This document shows positions 35,655-43,756 of a stretch of 64,000 nt of DNA, piece after piece. The notes beneath the pieces were generated by a model. That model ran no database searches, was not told the DNA's origin, and worked only from the letters and a program-made list of their open reading frames with translations. Both the position numbers and the translations under genes were made by a program. This DNA comes from Duganella flavida (GTDB lineage: Bacteria > Pseudomonadota > Gammaproteobacteria > Burkholderiales > Burkholderiaceae_D): contig NZ_WWCN01000013.1 of NCBI RefSeq assembly GCF_009857445.1, positions 124,001 through 188,000 of the forward strand, given 5' to 3'. Position 1 is the first letter of the stretch. Each line of letters begins with the position of its first letter.

Positions 35655-35682
35655 TTGACTTCGTCGGGGAATCCTCTATAAT
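35655..35682 (+). promoter_or_regulatory. Strong sigma-70 promoter upstream of tRNA-Leu copy 1
   Basis: TTGACT (35655-35660), 16 bases, TATAAT (35677-35682). It is the best promoter match in the 290-base gap before tRNA-Leu. The following CTGGTCTCT region is similar to the one after the promoter of tRNA-Leu copy 2. A second TATAAT lies at 35781-35786 but lacks a good -35. Confidence 0.75.
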
Positions 35683-35811
35683 TCTGGTCTCTCGCAGCGC
35701 AAGCGGCGAGAACTGCTAGACAGGGTTGATGTGCAGTATGGAATGTAAAAGTTCATCTGGCGCAAAGCTCTCCCGGTCGATATAATAGCAGAGTTGTTGA
35801 GAAGCATCAGT

Positions 35812-35896
35812 GCCCACGTGGCGGAATTGGTAGACGCGCATGGTTCAGGTCCATGTGCCGCAAGGTGTGGGGGTTCGAGTCCCTCCGTGGGCACCA
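35812..35896 (+). tRNA. tRNA-Leu(CAG), copy 1
   Basis: An 85-base type II tRNA with encoded CCA: GCCCACG acceptor strand paired with CGTGGGC, then discriminator A. The anticodon loop GTTCAGG gives CAG (reads CUG, the main Leu codon in this GC-rich genome). It is the first of four identical copies in 3 kb. Confidence 0.96.
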
Positions 35897-35908
35897 CAGA
35901 ATTCCGCG

Positions 35909-35936
35909 AAAAAAGCCGCCCTCGGGCGGCTTTTTT
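35909..35936. terminator. Bidirectional terminator shared by tRNA-Leu copy 1 and the hybrid kinase
   Basis: AAAAAGCCGCC-CTCG-GGCGGCTTTTTT is symmetrical and has T-runs in both directions. It ends the plus-strand tRNA and starts right at the stop codon of the minus-strand kinase gene. Confidence 0.88.
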
Positions 35937-37531
35937 CATTCTGTCCACTCTAATTTCAAGTGGGCGCCAATTTCCCTCAGTAGATCATTCTCGTTGACCG
36001 GCTTGGCCAGGAAAGCATTCGCACCAACCTCCAGCGAACGCTCCTCCTCTTCCGGTGTCGAGCTAGCCGAAATCATCAACACCGGCGTATCAGCCGTGCG
36101 CGCATCGGCGCGCAGGCGTCGCGTGGTTTCAATGCCATCCATGCCAGGCATCACCATATCCAGCAGCACCATGTCGGGCCGGATGGTTTGCGTTTGCATC
36201 AGCGCCGACATGCCGTTTTCCGCCTCCACGGTGCGGAAGCCGAGCGAGCCCAGCAAGTCGCGCAGCAGCGCGCGGTTGGTGGCGACATCATCCACCACCA
36301 GAATCGTTTTACGCGGACCGACATAGCCGGTCGCGATGTGCTGACTACTGACCTTGAGCCCCGGGGACTCCACCACCATCAGCGGCACATCAAACCAGAA
36401 GCGGCTACCCTCGCCGAGCGCGCTCTCCACTTGCAGCAGGCCACCCATCAACTGCACCAGCTGGCGACTGATCGCCAAACCAAGGCCAGTGCCGCCGGCG
36501 CGGCGCGACGCATCACCGACTTGCTCGAAAGGCCGGAAGATCGCCTCCTGCTGGTCTGGCGCGATACCAATGCCATCATCGATCACCTCAAAGCGCAGCC
36601 GCACCACATCCAGCCCCTGCCCCGGCTCGGTCGGCAATGGCGAGACGCGCAGGCGCACCACGCCACGATCAGTGAACTTGAGTGCGTTGCCCAGCAAGTT
36701 CAGCAGAATCTGGCGCAGCCGCGTTTCATCCAGGCTGACGGCTTGCGGCAAGCCCGTCATCAGCTCCAGCTCAAATTGCAGGTGCTTTTGCTCGGCGCGC
36801 ACGCGCATGATGTCAGCCACCACCGCCAGCAAATCACCGAGTCGCACCGCCTTGGGATGGAACTCCATCTTGCCCGCATCCACACGCGAGAGGTCGAGCA
36901 CATCGTTAATCAGCGCCAGCAAATGCTGCCCGCCTTGCTGGATGGTGCTGAGACCAGTTTGCTGCGTTACCGTCATACTCTTGTCGCGCTTGAGAAGCTG
37001 GGCATAGCCAAGAATCGCATTCAGCGGCGTGCGCAACTCGTGACTCATCGAGGCCAGGAAGGCGCTCTTGGCGCGGTTGGCCACTTCGGCGCGCTCCATG
37101 GCGGCGCGCAAATCGTCGTTGGCTTTTTGCAGCTCGGCGTTGACGGCAGCCAGTTGCGCCGGGCTCGGGATGCGCAGCGCGATCGGGATCAGACGCAGCA
37201 TGGCAACCGCTGTCACCACTGAGGCGGCAGCAGTGATGGCTTTCAACGACACCGACAACACATAGTCGGGTTTCCACACCACCCAGATATCGGCCACGTG
37301 CGTGGCGCCGCAAGCCAGGATGAATACGCCGAAAGCGATAAACATCCAGTCGAACGGCATATCGCGCCGCTTGCGGATGAAGTAAAGCAAGCTGATGGGG
37401 ATGGACAGATAAGACAGCGCGATCAAGGCATCGGAAATCACGCTCGTCCACAGGATGGACGGGATCCACAAGAAGCAATGGCCGTGGGGCATAAACCCAT
37501 CACTGCTGAACCAGTTACTGATCATTTCCAT
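35936..37531 (-). CDS. Hybrid histidine kinase with ETR1-type ethylene-binding domain
   Basis: A 531-residue membrane kinase. Residues 25-110 form three helices matching the ethylene-binding domain of plant ETR1: ISDALIALSYLSIPISLLYF and FGVFILACGATHVADIW. With a constant offset of nine, all key ETR1 residues are kept: Asp34, Tyr41, Ile44, Pro45, Ile71 and the copper(I) ligands Cys74 and His78. A coiled coil leads to HisKA (MSHELRTPLNAILGY), HATPase (LLGNALKFTDRG, GTGLGLAIS) and a C-terminal receiver (LLDMVMPGMDGIE). I chose ATG 37531 (GGAG six bases upstream); longer frames run back through tRNA-Leu copy 2. Ethylene sensing is inferred from the residues. Confidence 0.88.
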   Translation of the reverse strand: MEMISNWFSSDGFMPHGHCFLWIPSILWTSVISDALIALSYLSIPISLLYFIRKRRDMPFDWMFIAFGVFILACGATHVADIWVVWKPDYVLSVSLKAITAAASVVTAVAMLRLIPIALRIPSPAQLAAVNAELQKANDDLRAAMERAEVANRAKSAFLASMSHELRTPLNAILGYAQLLKRDKSMTVTQQTGLSTIQQGGQHLLALINDVLDLSRVDAGKMEFHPKAVRLGDLLAVVADIMRVRAEQKHLQFELELMTGLPQAVSLDETRLRQILLNLLGNALKFTDRGVVRLRVSPLPTEPGQGLDVVRLRFEVIDDGIGIAPDQQEAIFRPFEQVGDASRRAGGTGLGLAISRQLVQLMGGLLQVESALGEGSRFWFDVPLMVVESPGLKVSSQHIATGYVGPRKTILVVDDVATNRALLRDLLGSLGFRTVEAENGMSALMQTQTIRPDMVLLDMVMPGMDGIETTRRLRADARTADTPVLMISASSTPEEEERSLEVGANAFLAKPVNENDLLREIGAHLKLEWTE

Positions 37532-37559
37532 TCCAGTCTCCGGCATTGTTGAAATGACA

Positions 37560-37587
37560 GTATTAAGCTTACGAAACGGCTTCGCAA
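37560..37587 (-). promoter_or_regulatory. Candidate promoter of the ETR1-like kinase gene
   Basis: On the minus strand TTGCGA (37587-37582), 16 bases, TAATAC (37565-37560), about 30 bases before the chosen ATG. Both boxes are imperfect, so this is a tentative call. Confidence 0.4.
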
Positions 37588-37606
37588 GATGCAAGCAGAA
37601 AAATAC

Positions 37607-37635
37607 TTGCAGAAAACAACTGATCCCCGTAGAAT
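37607..37635 (+). promoter_or_regulatory. Promoter of tRNA-Leu copy 2
   Basis: TTGCAG (37607-37612), 17 bases, TAGAAT (37630-37635), followed by a GC-rich discriminator and the tRNA 43 bases on. The TGGCCTCTGACG stretch resembles the start region of copy 1. Confidence 0.7.
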
Positions 37636-37677
37636 ACTGGCCTCTGACGCGAACAACGCGACGGAGAGAAGTAAAAT

Positions 37678-37762
37678 GCCCACGTGGCGGAATTGGTAGA
37701 CGCGCATGGTTCAGGTCCATGTGCCGCAAGGTGTGGGGGTTCGAGTCCCTCCGTGGGCACCA
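37678..37762 (+). tRNA. tRNA-Leu(CAG), copy 2
   Basis: This 85-base tRNA is identical to the copy at 35812, with anticodon loop GTTCAGG and encoded CCA. The sequence after it (AATTCCGCGAAAAAAGCCGCC) up to the terminator also matches copy 1, so the duplicated unit included its 3' flank. Confidence 0.96.
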
Positions 37763-37773
37763 AAAATTCCGCG

Positions 37774-37831
37774 AAAAAAGCCGCCCGGCTGAACGCGCTC
37801 AAGATCGCGTTCATGTCTGGCGGCTTTTTTT
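37774..37831 (+). terminator. Terminator after tRNA-Leu copy 2, long hairpin
   Basis: AAAAAAGCCGCC pairs with GGCGGCTTTTTT, and inside the loop GAACGCG pairs with CGCGTTC. It appears to be the terminator of copy 1 opened by an extra inner stem. Confidence 0.8.
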
Positions 37832-37949
37832 GTTTTTGCACCCGCCACGCTTCGCAAATAAAATTTTGCAATAGTGAGACAGGCAGTCAAATCGCAGCCA
37901 CTCCCCAGCATACAGTTCCATCGATATCAACTTGATAACTGGAACTCTC

Positions 37950-38480
37950 ATGAAAATCTTGTCGCCGCTGATTGCGGCCCTTCTCTTCGCCGCCAGCATG
38001 TCGGCACATGCCGATACCCTGACTTACACCTTTACCGGCACCTGCACCAAAAATTGCACCCACCCACCCGTGACCACGGCGAAAGACACCCTGATTATCA
38101 CCGACATCAAGGCCGGGGAAGTATTTGGACTGAATAACCTGGTCTCGTTCACGGGTACGGGTTCGATACTGCACCCGACCGTCCTCGGCGGCCAGTTACC
38201 GACCACATCCGGCGGCGGCGAATTTATTGAGCGTGGCGTTAGCGGCGGTGGCAGCAACTTCTATTTCTACACCTTCAGCACCCATGTCGACGGCACCTGG
38301 AGGGCCTCATGGATTTCCGAAATCGGCGCCAAGGTCAGGTATGACTATTCCGGAATCGGGGGCACCTGGACGCTGACCGATGTGGTCACGTCACCCATCC
38401 CGGAGCCGGAACAGTACACGATGCTGGCGCTAGGCCTGGCATTCATAGGCATGGCCGCCCGCTCGCGCAAATCCTCCTGA
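37950..38480 (+). CDS. PEP-CTERM sorting domain-containing protein
   Basis: A 176-residue secreted protein. It has a signal peptide (MKILSPLIAALLFAASMSAHA) and a C-terminal sorting signal: PIPEPEQYTMLALGLAFIGM followed by basic ARSRK. Exosortase would cut at the PEP motif and anchor or release the passenger at the cell surface. The passenger (about 115 residues) is Gly/Thr-rich beta sequence with a Cys pair near the start. No exosortase or EPS cluster is in the window. It lies alone between tRNA-Leu copies 2 and 3. Confidence 0.85.
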   Translation: MKILSPLIAALLFAASMSAHADTLTYTFTGTCTKNCTHPPVTTAKDTLIITDIKAGEVFGLNNLVSFTGTGSILHPTVLGGQLPTTSGGGEFIERGVSGGGSNFYFYTFSTHVDGTWRASWISEIGAKVRYDYSGIGGTWTLTDVVTSPIPEPEQYTMLALGLAFIGMAARSRKSS

Positions 38481-38535
38481 GCTGCGGCACAAATTGATGT
38501 TGCGGAAATAATTTCACAAAAGCAGCAATTTGCTA

Positions 38536-38564
38536 TTGACGGGTGTGCGATCGGCCTTTAAGAT
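38536..38564 (+). promoter_or_regulatory. Promoter of tRNA-Leu copies 3 and 4
   Basis: TTGACG (38536-38541), 17 bases, TAAGAT (38559-38564), 54 bases before tRNA-Leu copy 3. With no terminator between copies 3 and 4, both are probably on one transcript. Confidence 0.7.
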
Positions 38565-38617
38565 GCGTGCCTTCTGTTGCGGAACAACGCAGCGGAAAGT
38601 AGCGAGGCAGTATCAGC

Positions 38618-38702
38618 GCCCACGTGGCGGAATTGGTAGACGCGCATGGTTCAGGTCCATGTGCCGCAAGGTGTGGGGGTTCGAGTCCCTCCGTGGGCAC
38701 CA
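38618..38702 (+). tRNA. tRNA-Leu(CAG), copy 3
   Basis: This 85-base tRNA is identical to copies 1, 2 and 4 and has encoded CCA. Only 28 bases separate it from copy 4, and there is no terminator between them. Confidence 0.96.
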
Positions 38703-38730
38703 AGCGCTGATGACTGTTGATGTTACAAAT

Positions 38731-38815
38731 GCCCACGTGGCGGAATTGGTAGACGCGCATGGTTCAGGTCCATGTGCCGCAAGGTGTGGGGGTTCGAGTC
38801 CCTCCGTGGGCACCA
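38731..38815 (+). tRNA. tRNA-Leu(CAG), copy 4
   Basis: An 85-base tRNA identical to the other three. Its 3' flank AAAAATTCCGCAAAAAAGCC again resembles that of copies 1 and 2, showing the common origin of the units. Confidence 0.96.
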
Positions 38816-38825
38816 AAAATTCCGC

Positions 38826-38869
38826 AAAAAAGCCTCCATCAGCGCTCAGCGTCGATGGAGGCTTTTTTC
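38826..38869. terminator. Bidirectional terminator after tRNA-Leu copy 4
   Basis: AAAAAAGCCTCCATC and GATGGAGGCTTTTTT form a long stem around a GCGCTCAGCGTC-type loop. T-runs exist in both directions; it also lies one base beyond the stop of the convergent NmrA-like gene at 38871. Confidence 0.88.
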
Positions 38870-38870
38870 A

Positions 38871-39719
38871 TTACAGCGCAGCTTTTACGGCATCCGCCAG
38901 CGAGATGGTTGGGTGGCCAATCAGCTTGCTCAGGGTGCGGCTGTCGTCGAACAGTGCGCCTTTGGCGGCCTGGGCGTCCGAATCGGCAATCAGGTCAGCT
39001 AGCGCGCCTGGCAGGCCAACGTTCACCAGCAGCTCGCGATACTCTTGCTGCGGCAGGTTGTGGAACGGGAGCGCTTTGCCGGTCTGGCGCGACACTTCTG
39101 CGGCCAGCTCAGCCAGCGTGAAGCCGGTATCGCCCGCCAGTTCGTACACTGGTTCCACTGCACCCGCTTTAGCCAGCACCACCGCCGCCGCTTCCGCATA
39201 ATCCGCACGCGACGCCGCCGAGATACGGCCCTCGCCCGCCGCACCAGCCAGCGCGCCATGCGCTACCGCGCCGCCCAGGCTACCCGTGTGATTCTCCACA
39301 TACCAGCCATTGCGCAGCAAGGTGTACGGCACGCCCGACGCGCGCACGGCCGCTTCGGTCTCGCGATGCTCACCAGCCAGACCGAGTGTCGAGTGCGCCG
39401 CATGCAGCACGCTGGTGTAGGCCAGCAGGCTGACTTTGGCGCGGGCCGCCGCATCAATCACGTTGCGGTGCTGCGCCACGCGGTTACCCAAATCATTCGA
39501 CGAGATCAGCAGCACTTTGCTGGCGCCGGCAAAAGCCGCATCCAGCGAGGCCGGATCGGTGTAATTCGCACGGCGCACTTGCACGCCTTGCGCCGCCAGA
39601 TCGGCCGCCTTGGCTGGATCGCGTACGGCAGCGACGATCTGTGCTGCAGGCGTGGTTTTGAGCAGGTTGGCAATCACCAGACGGCCCAGTTGGCCGGTTG
39701 CAGCAGTAACGACAATCAT
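38871..39719 (-). CDS. NmrA-like NAD(P)H quinone oxidoreductase (QorB/YtfG-like)
   Basis: A 282-residue Rossmann-fold protein of the atypical SDR group. It starts MIVVTAATGQLGRLVIANLL (glycine-rich cofactor motif) and has LLAYTSVLHA and the later GVPYTLLRNGWYVEN, as in E. coli QorB, which reduces quinones with NADPH. The gene is divergent from an HxlR regulator, the same pairing as ytfG-ytfH (qorB-qorR) in E. coli. An oxidative or electrophile-stress role is inferred. Confidence 0.88.
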   Translation of the reverse strand: MIVVTAATGQLGRLVIANLLKTTPAAQIVAAVRDPAKAADLAAQGVQVRRANYTDPASLDAAFAGASKVLLISSNDLGNRVAQHRNVIDAAARAKVSLLAYTSVLHAAHSTLGLAGEHRETEAAVRASGVPYTLLRNGWYVENHTGSLGGAVAHGALAGAAGEGRISAASRADYAEAAAVVLAKAGAVEPVYELAGDTGFTLAELAAEVSRQTGKALPFHNLPQQEYRELLVNVGLPGALADLIADSDAQAAKGALFDDSRTLSKLIGHPTISLADAVKAAL

Positions 39720-39738
39720 GAAATCCTCCGTTTAAAAG

Positions 39739-39800
39739 TTGATGAGACCATGATATAGGCTATACTTACGAATTGTAAGTACGCACATTTTAGTAAGTAC
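39739..39800. promoter_or_regulatory. HxlR operator/promoter region between NmrA-like and HxlR genes
   Basis: The 19-base palindrome TACTTACGAATTGTAAGTA (39763-39781) overlaps the -10 box of a promoter TTGATG-N16-TATACT (39739-39766) reading to the HxlR gene. A third half-site AGTAAGTA lies at 39793-39799. This suits a self-regulating HxlR dimer controlling both genes. Confidence 0.7.
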
Positions 39801-39814
39801 CTCGGGAGCCCATC

Positions 39815-40225
39815 ATGACCAGTAAATCGCTACGCCAGACCATCCAGGCCATGCAGCAAGATCCCCGGCGCGCCCAGGTAATGGCGGCCGACTGCCCTTC
39901 CCGCGCCGTGCTCGGCCACATCACCAGCCGCTGGGGCGTGCTGGTGCTGGTGATGCTGCTGGAGCGTACCCACCGCTTCAGTGAGCTGCGCCGCGCGGTC
40001 GGTGGCGTCAGCGAGAAAATGCTGGCGCAAACGCTGGACGCCCTCGCCCACGACGGCCTGGTGTTGCGTGTGGCCCACCAGGTGGTGCCACCGCATGTCG
40101 AGTACAGCCTGACGCCGCTCGGGCGCGAAGCCGCGCAGCGGCTGGAGGTGCTGGTCGACTGGATCGAGGAGAACTTCCCGCTGATCCAGACCGCGCAAGA
40201 GGCCTACGCACAGAAGGCTGCATAA
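39815..40225 (+). CDS. HxlR-family transcriptional regulator
   Basis: A 136-residue winged-helix regulator. The core motif VLGHITSRWGVLVLVMLLER, then RFSELRRAVGGVSEKMLAQTL and VEYSLTPLGREA are typical of HxlR/YtfH. Cys26 (AADCPSR) is the conserved redox-sensitive Cys of the family, as in QorR/YodB, which sense quinones or diamide. It probably represses the divergent NmrA-like gene through the palindrome at 39763. Confidence 0.92.
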   Translation: MTSKSLRQTIQAMQQDPRRAQVMAADCPSRAVLGHITSRWGVLVLVMLLERTHRFSELRRAVGGVSEKMLAQTLDALAHDGLVLRVAHQVVPPHVEYSLTPLGREAAQRLEVLVDWIEENFPLIQTAQEAYAQKAA

Positions 40226-40295
40226 CGCTGGCCGCACACCGCGTTCTTGTAATACACTGGTTCCACGCCGCCTTGCGGAGCCGAACCAGCCGGAC

Positions 40296-42500
40296 ATGAT
40301 GCCGCCGTTCTCTGCCGATCAGCCGCACACCATCCTGATAGCCGTCAGCACCGGCTATGACGCTGCCGCCTTGCGCCGCATGCTGGCGCGCCACCATTTT
40401 GAAGTCCACGCCGTCAGCCGCGGCGACGAGGCGCTGGCCTTTGCCCGCCACGGCCAGGTCGCGCTGGTGCTGCTGGATGTCGCGCTGGCCGGCAGCGCCA
40501 GCCTGGAGCTGTGCCCTCGCTTGCAACAAGCCAGTGACAAACCACTGCCGGTGTTCCTGCTGTCCAGCAATCCCAACGACGAAGAGCGCACGCGCGCCTA
40601 CGAAGCCGGCGCCGCCGCCTACCTGCCGATAAATTTCCCCGTCGACGATATGGCGGAAAAAATCCTGCTCTACCTGCAGGCCATTTCGCCGGCGCCGGTG
40701 CTGGCCGGCATGCCGACCATGGCCACGCTGGAAGTCAACTATCACACCATGCTGGCCGGCTCGCCGGACGCCATCTTGCTGATGCAGCGCGGCAGCAACC
40801 GCATCCTCGATGTCAACCGCCGCACGCGCCAGCTGTTCGGCATGACCGAGACCGAGCTGATCCAAACCAATTTGTTGTCGCTGTGCCCACCCGCGCAGCC
40901 GGACGGCCAGCCCAGCGAGCACGTGTTTTCAGTCGATCTTGAACAGATCATGTCGGGCGAGATCCAGCTGTTCGAGCTGGAGATGCGCCACAGCTCCGGC
41001 CGCGCCATCGCCTGCGAGCTGCGCATGGTGCCGCTGACCACGCAGGAACACCGCCTGATGCATGTGCGCATAGTCGACGTCACCGCGCGCAAGCTGGCGG
41101 CCGAACTGCGCGACGGCAAGAACGCATTGTTGGAAATGATCGCGCGCGGCGCACCGCTGCAGGAAACGCTGGATAAGCTGGTGCGCCTGATCGAAGGCCA
41201 GCTGGACCAAGGCTCGTGCACCGTGATGCTGCTTAACGCCGACGGCGCGACGGTGCAAAGCGCCGCGGGCCCCAGCATGCCGTCCGATTACATGAACGCG
41301 CTCAACGGTCTGCCGATTGGTCCGGCAGCCGGCTCCTGCGGCACCGCCATGTACCGCAAGGAGACCGTGATCGTCAGCGACATCCTCAACGATCCGCTGT
41401 GGGCGCCCTATCGCAACGCCGCCGCCCACTACGGCCTGCGCGCCTGCTGGTCGATGCCCATCCTGCTGGACCAGGATACGGTGCTGGGCTCGTTCGCCAT
41501 GTACTACCGCGAAGAGCGCTCGCCCACCGAGGAAGACCGGCGCCTGATCCACGCCGCGACCCATCTGGCCGGCATCGCCATCGGCCGCATGCGGCGCGAG
41601 GAAGAGCTGCAGCGCCATCGCGAGCATCTGGAAGAACTGGTGGCGGCCCGCACCGCCGAGCTGCAGCACGCCAAGGAAGACGCCGAGCACGTCAACGAAG
41701 AACTGAGTACCGCGCTGGACAACCTCAGCATGACGCAGGAAGAGCTGGTGCGGCGCGACAAGCTGGCCGCGCTGGGCGCGCTGGTGGCGGGCGTCGCCCA
41801 CGAGCTGAACACGCCGATCGGCAACAGCCTGACCATGGCCAGCAGCATGAGCGAGCGCACCGCCGCGCTGCGCCACGACCTTGAAAGCGGCCTGCGCCGC
41901 TCGGTGCTGCAAGCCTACCTCGACGAAGCCAGCGCCGCCGACGAGGTGGTGCTGCGCAACCTCAACCGCGCAGCTGCGCTGGTGGCTGGTTTCAAGCGCA
42001 TTGCGGTCGAGGGCGGCAACAGCCAGCGCAGCCAGTTCGTGCTGGGCGACGTGGTGGCCGGGCTGCTGCAATCGGTGCAGGGCGAGGTGCGCCAGCGCGG
42101 GCTGGAGCTGATCGAGGACGTCGAACACTGGCTGGAAATGGACAGCTATCCTGGCCCGCTGACGCAGGCGCTGCAAAACCTGATCGAAAACAGCCTGGTG
42201 CACGGCTTTGCCGAACGTCACTACGACCGCGGCAGCATTACCTTGTCGGCCCACGACAGCGGCAACGGCGAAATTGCCATCATCCTGAGCGACACCGGCA
42301 CCGGCATCGCGCCCGAGCACCTGCCGCGCATCTACGATCCCTTCTTCACCACCCGGCTCGGCGCAGGCAGCTCCGGGCTCGGTTTGTATATCACACACAA
42401 CATCGTGACCGGTATGCTGGGCGGCCGCATCGAGGCAGCCAGCACGCCGGGCCAAGGCACCAGCTTCATGTTAAGGCTACCAAGGGTTGCGCCACTGTAG
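40296..42500 (+). CDS. Hybrid sensor kinase (REC-PAS-GAF-histidine kinase)
   Basis: A 734-residue cytoplasmic kinase. Residues about 10-125 form a receiver-like domain that keeps the Asp (LVLLDVALAGSASLEL) but has ILE-ASN-PHE where the usual Lys-Pro-Phe would be, so it may be partly inactive. PAS (about 145-260), GAF (about 285-440), a coiled coil, the phosphorylated His in LVAGVAHELNTPIGNSLTMA and an HATPase domain (NLIENSLVHGF, LSDTGTGIAP, SSGLGLYITHNI) follow. There is no DNA-binding output. It follows the HxlR gene by 70 bases and precedes a diguanylate cyclase. Confidence 0.9.
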   Translation: MMPPFSADQPHTILIAVSTGYDAAALRRMLARHHFEVHAVSRGDEALAFARHGQVALVLLDVALAGSASLELCPRLQQASDKPLPVFLLSSNPNDEERTRAYEAGAAAYLPINFPVDDMAEKILLYLQAISPAPVLAGMPTMATLEVNYHTMLAGSPDAILLMQRGSNRILDVNRRTRQLFGMTETELIQTNLLSLCPPAQPDGQPSEHVFSVDLEQIMSGEIQLFELEMRHSSGRAIACELRMVPLTTQEHRLMHVRIVDVTARKLAAELRDGKNALLEMIARGAPLQETLDKLVRLIEGQLDQGSCTVMLLNADGATVQSAAGPSMPSDYMNALNGLPIGPAAGSCGTAMYRKETVIVSDILNDPLWAPYRNAAAHYGLRACWSMPILLDQDTVLGSFAMYYREERSPTEEDRRLIHAATHLAGIAIGRMRREEELQRHREHLEELVAARTAELQHAKEDAEHVNEELSTALDNLSMTQEELVRRDKLAALGALVAGVAHELNTPIGNSLTMASSMSERTAALRHDLESGLRRSVLQAYLDEASAADEVVLRNLNRAAALVAGFKRIAVEGGNSQRSQFVLGDVVAGLLQSVQGEVRQRGLELIEDVEHWLEMDSYPGPLTQALQNLIENSLVHGFAERHYDRGSITLSAHDSGNGEIAIILSDTGTGIAPEHLPRIYDPFFTTRLGAGSSGLGLYITHNIVTGMLGGRIEAASTPGQGTSFMLRLPRVAPL

Positions 42501-42540
42501 TCGTGCGCTAATTTTTTCCGCCCCGCAATTGTTGCAGACG

Positions 42541-42546
42541 TATAAT
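42541..42546 (+). promoter_or_regulatory. -10 box upstream of the diguanylate cyclase
   Basis: A perfect TATAAT lies 51 bases before the cyclase ATG, but no good -35 is seen 16-18 bases upstream. It suggests the cyclase is transcribed separately from the kinase gene. Confidence 0.4.
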
Positions 42547-42596
42547 TGCTGCTATCAGACCGGCAAATAGCCGACCTCTAGCGGAGACACGCGGTC

Positions 42597-43754
42597 ATGC
42601 CACCTAACCCCGTTCCGTCCAGGACAATTAAAGTAGCGCCCTTGCGCTGCGAGTTCTGCGACGCCACGACCGAGAGCGAATTCCTGCGTCACCAACTGGC
42701 CATGACGCACGCCCAGTTGCGCGTGACCTTTTTGTTCTGCGCCCTGTTCTACCTGTGCTTTGCCGCGACCGACCTGATCTGGGTCGGCTACTCGCTGAAA
42801 ACCTGTCTGCTAGTGGGCGCGCGCATCGCCGTGGCGGCCGTGGTGCTGACTTGCCTGGCGCTGCTGAAGCGGCGGCCGGATTCGATCCCGTTCACGCGGG
42901 TAGCGGCCAATATCGTCGAAGTAGCGGGCGCAGCCGGTTTCCTGCTGATCGCCGCGCTGCGGCCGACCGAGTTTTCGCTGCATGCGATTTCCATGTCCAT
43001 CGTGGTCATCGTGCTGTACATCTACATCCCGAACCGCTTGATTTACGCAGTGACGATCGCGGCGGCGGCAACCGCCTTCTTCATGCTGCTGGCGTGGCAA
43101 CTGGGCGGCATGCCCACTCTTGAACTGGCCACGATGGCGTCACTGCTAGCCCTGACCAACGTGTTCGGCTACGTGGCGGCACGGCGCTACCAGATCTTGT
43201 GGCGCGAAGAATACAGCGCGCAGATGGTGCTGAAAAACCTGTCGGTGCGCGATCCGCTGACCGGCTGCTACAACCGGCGCCACCTGCACGAGCAGCTGCT
43301 GGAAACGGAAATCTCGCGCGCCCAGCGCTACCGCCTGAGCCTGACCGTCATCATGAGCGACCTCGACCACTTCAAGGCGGTCAACGACACCTACGGCCAC
43401 TACGGCGGCGACGCCGTGCTGCAGCGCTTTGCCGCCCTGCTGCAATCGATGACGCGCGACAGCATCGACAGCGTAGTGCGCTACGGCGGCGAGGAATTCC
43501 TGCTGATCCTGCCGGAAACCGACTTGGCCGGCGGCGAGCTGCTGGCCGAGCGCCTGCGCCAGACCCTGGCCGACACACCGGTCGATCACGAAGGCCAGCA
43601 GATCCATGTGACAGCCAGCTTCGGCGTCGCCAGCGTCGACTTCGCCAGCTCCACACACGAAGCGCACGACAACATGATCGCCGCCGCCGACGAATTGCTG
43701 TACGCTGCGAAAAACAGTGGCCGCAATCGCGTCTGCGCGCAACAACTGGTGTGA
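42597..43754 (+). CDS. Membrane-bound diguanylate cyclase (GGDEF)
   Basis: A 385-residue protein with about six membrane helices in residues 45-200 and a C-terminal GGDEF domain (about 215-380) whose active-site loop is RYGGEEF, the catalytic form that makes cyclic di-GMP from two GTP. The inhibitory I-site RxxD is missing: the expected place reads DSID, so product inhibition at that site is not expected. It lies three bases before the tiny secreted-protein gene, with which it probably forms a transcript. Confidence 0.92.
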   Translation: MPPNPVPSRTIKVAPLRCEFCDATTESEFLRHQLAMTHAQLRVTFLFCALFYLCFAATDLIWVGYSLKTCLLVGARIAVAAVVLTCLALLKRRPDSIPFTRVAANIVEVAGAAGFLLIAALRPTEFSLHAISMSIVVIVLYIYIPNRLIYAVTIAAAATAFFMLLAWQLGGMPTLELATMASLLALTNVFGYVAARRYQILWREEYSAQMVLKNLSVRDPLTGCYNRRHLHEQLLETEISRAQRYRLSLTVIMSDLDHFKAVNDTYGHYGGDAVLQRFAALLQSMTRDSIDSVVRYGGEEFLLILPETDLAGGELLAERLRQTLADTPVDHEGQQIHVTASFGVASVDFASSTHEAHDNMIAAADELLYAAKNSGRNRVCAQQLV

Positions 43755-43756
43755 AC

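Noticed and set aside
32286-35681. A 1131-codon open frame on the plus strand opposite rnr and rlmB
   Set aside because: It is antisense to two clear genes, its product is a His/Gln/Val-rich shadow of the codon bias, and it has no domain similarity.
35812-38815. tRNA-Leu array considered as an integrated mobile element with attachment sites
   Set aside because: No integrase, excisionase or phage gene lies between the copies, and all four tRNAs are complete rather than one complete and one partial copy.
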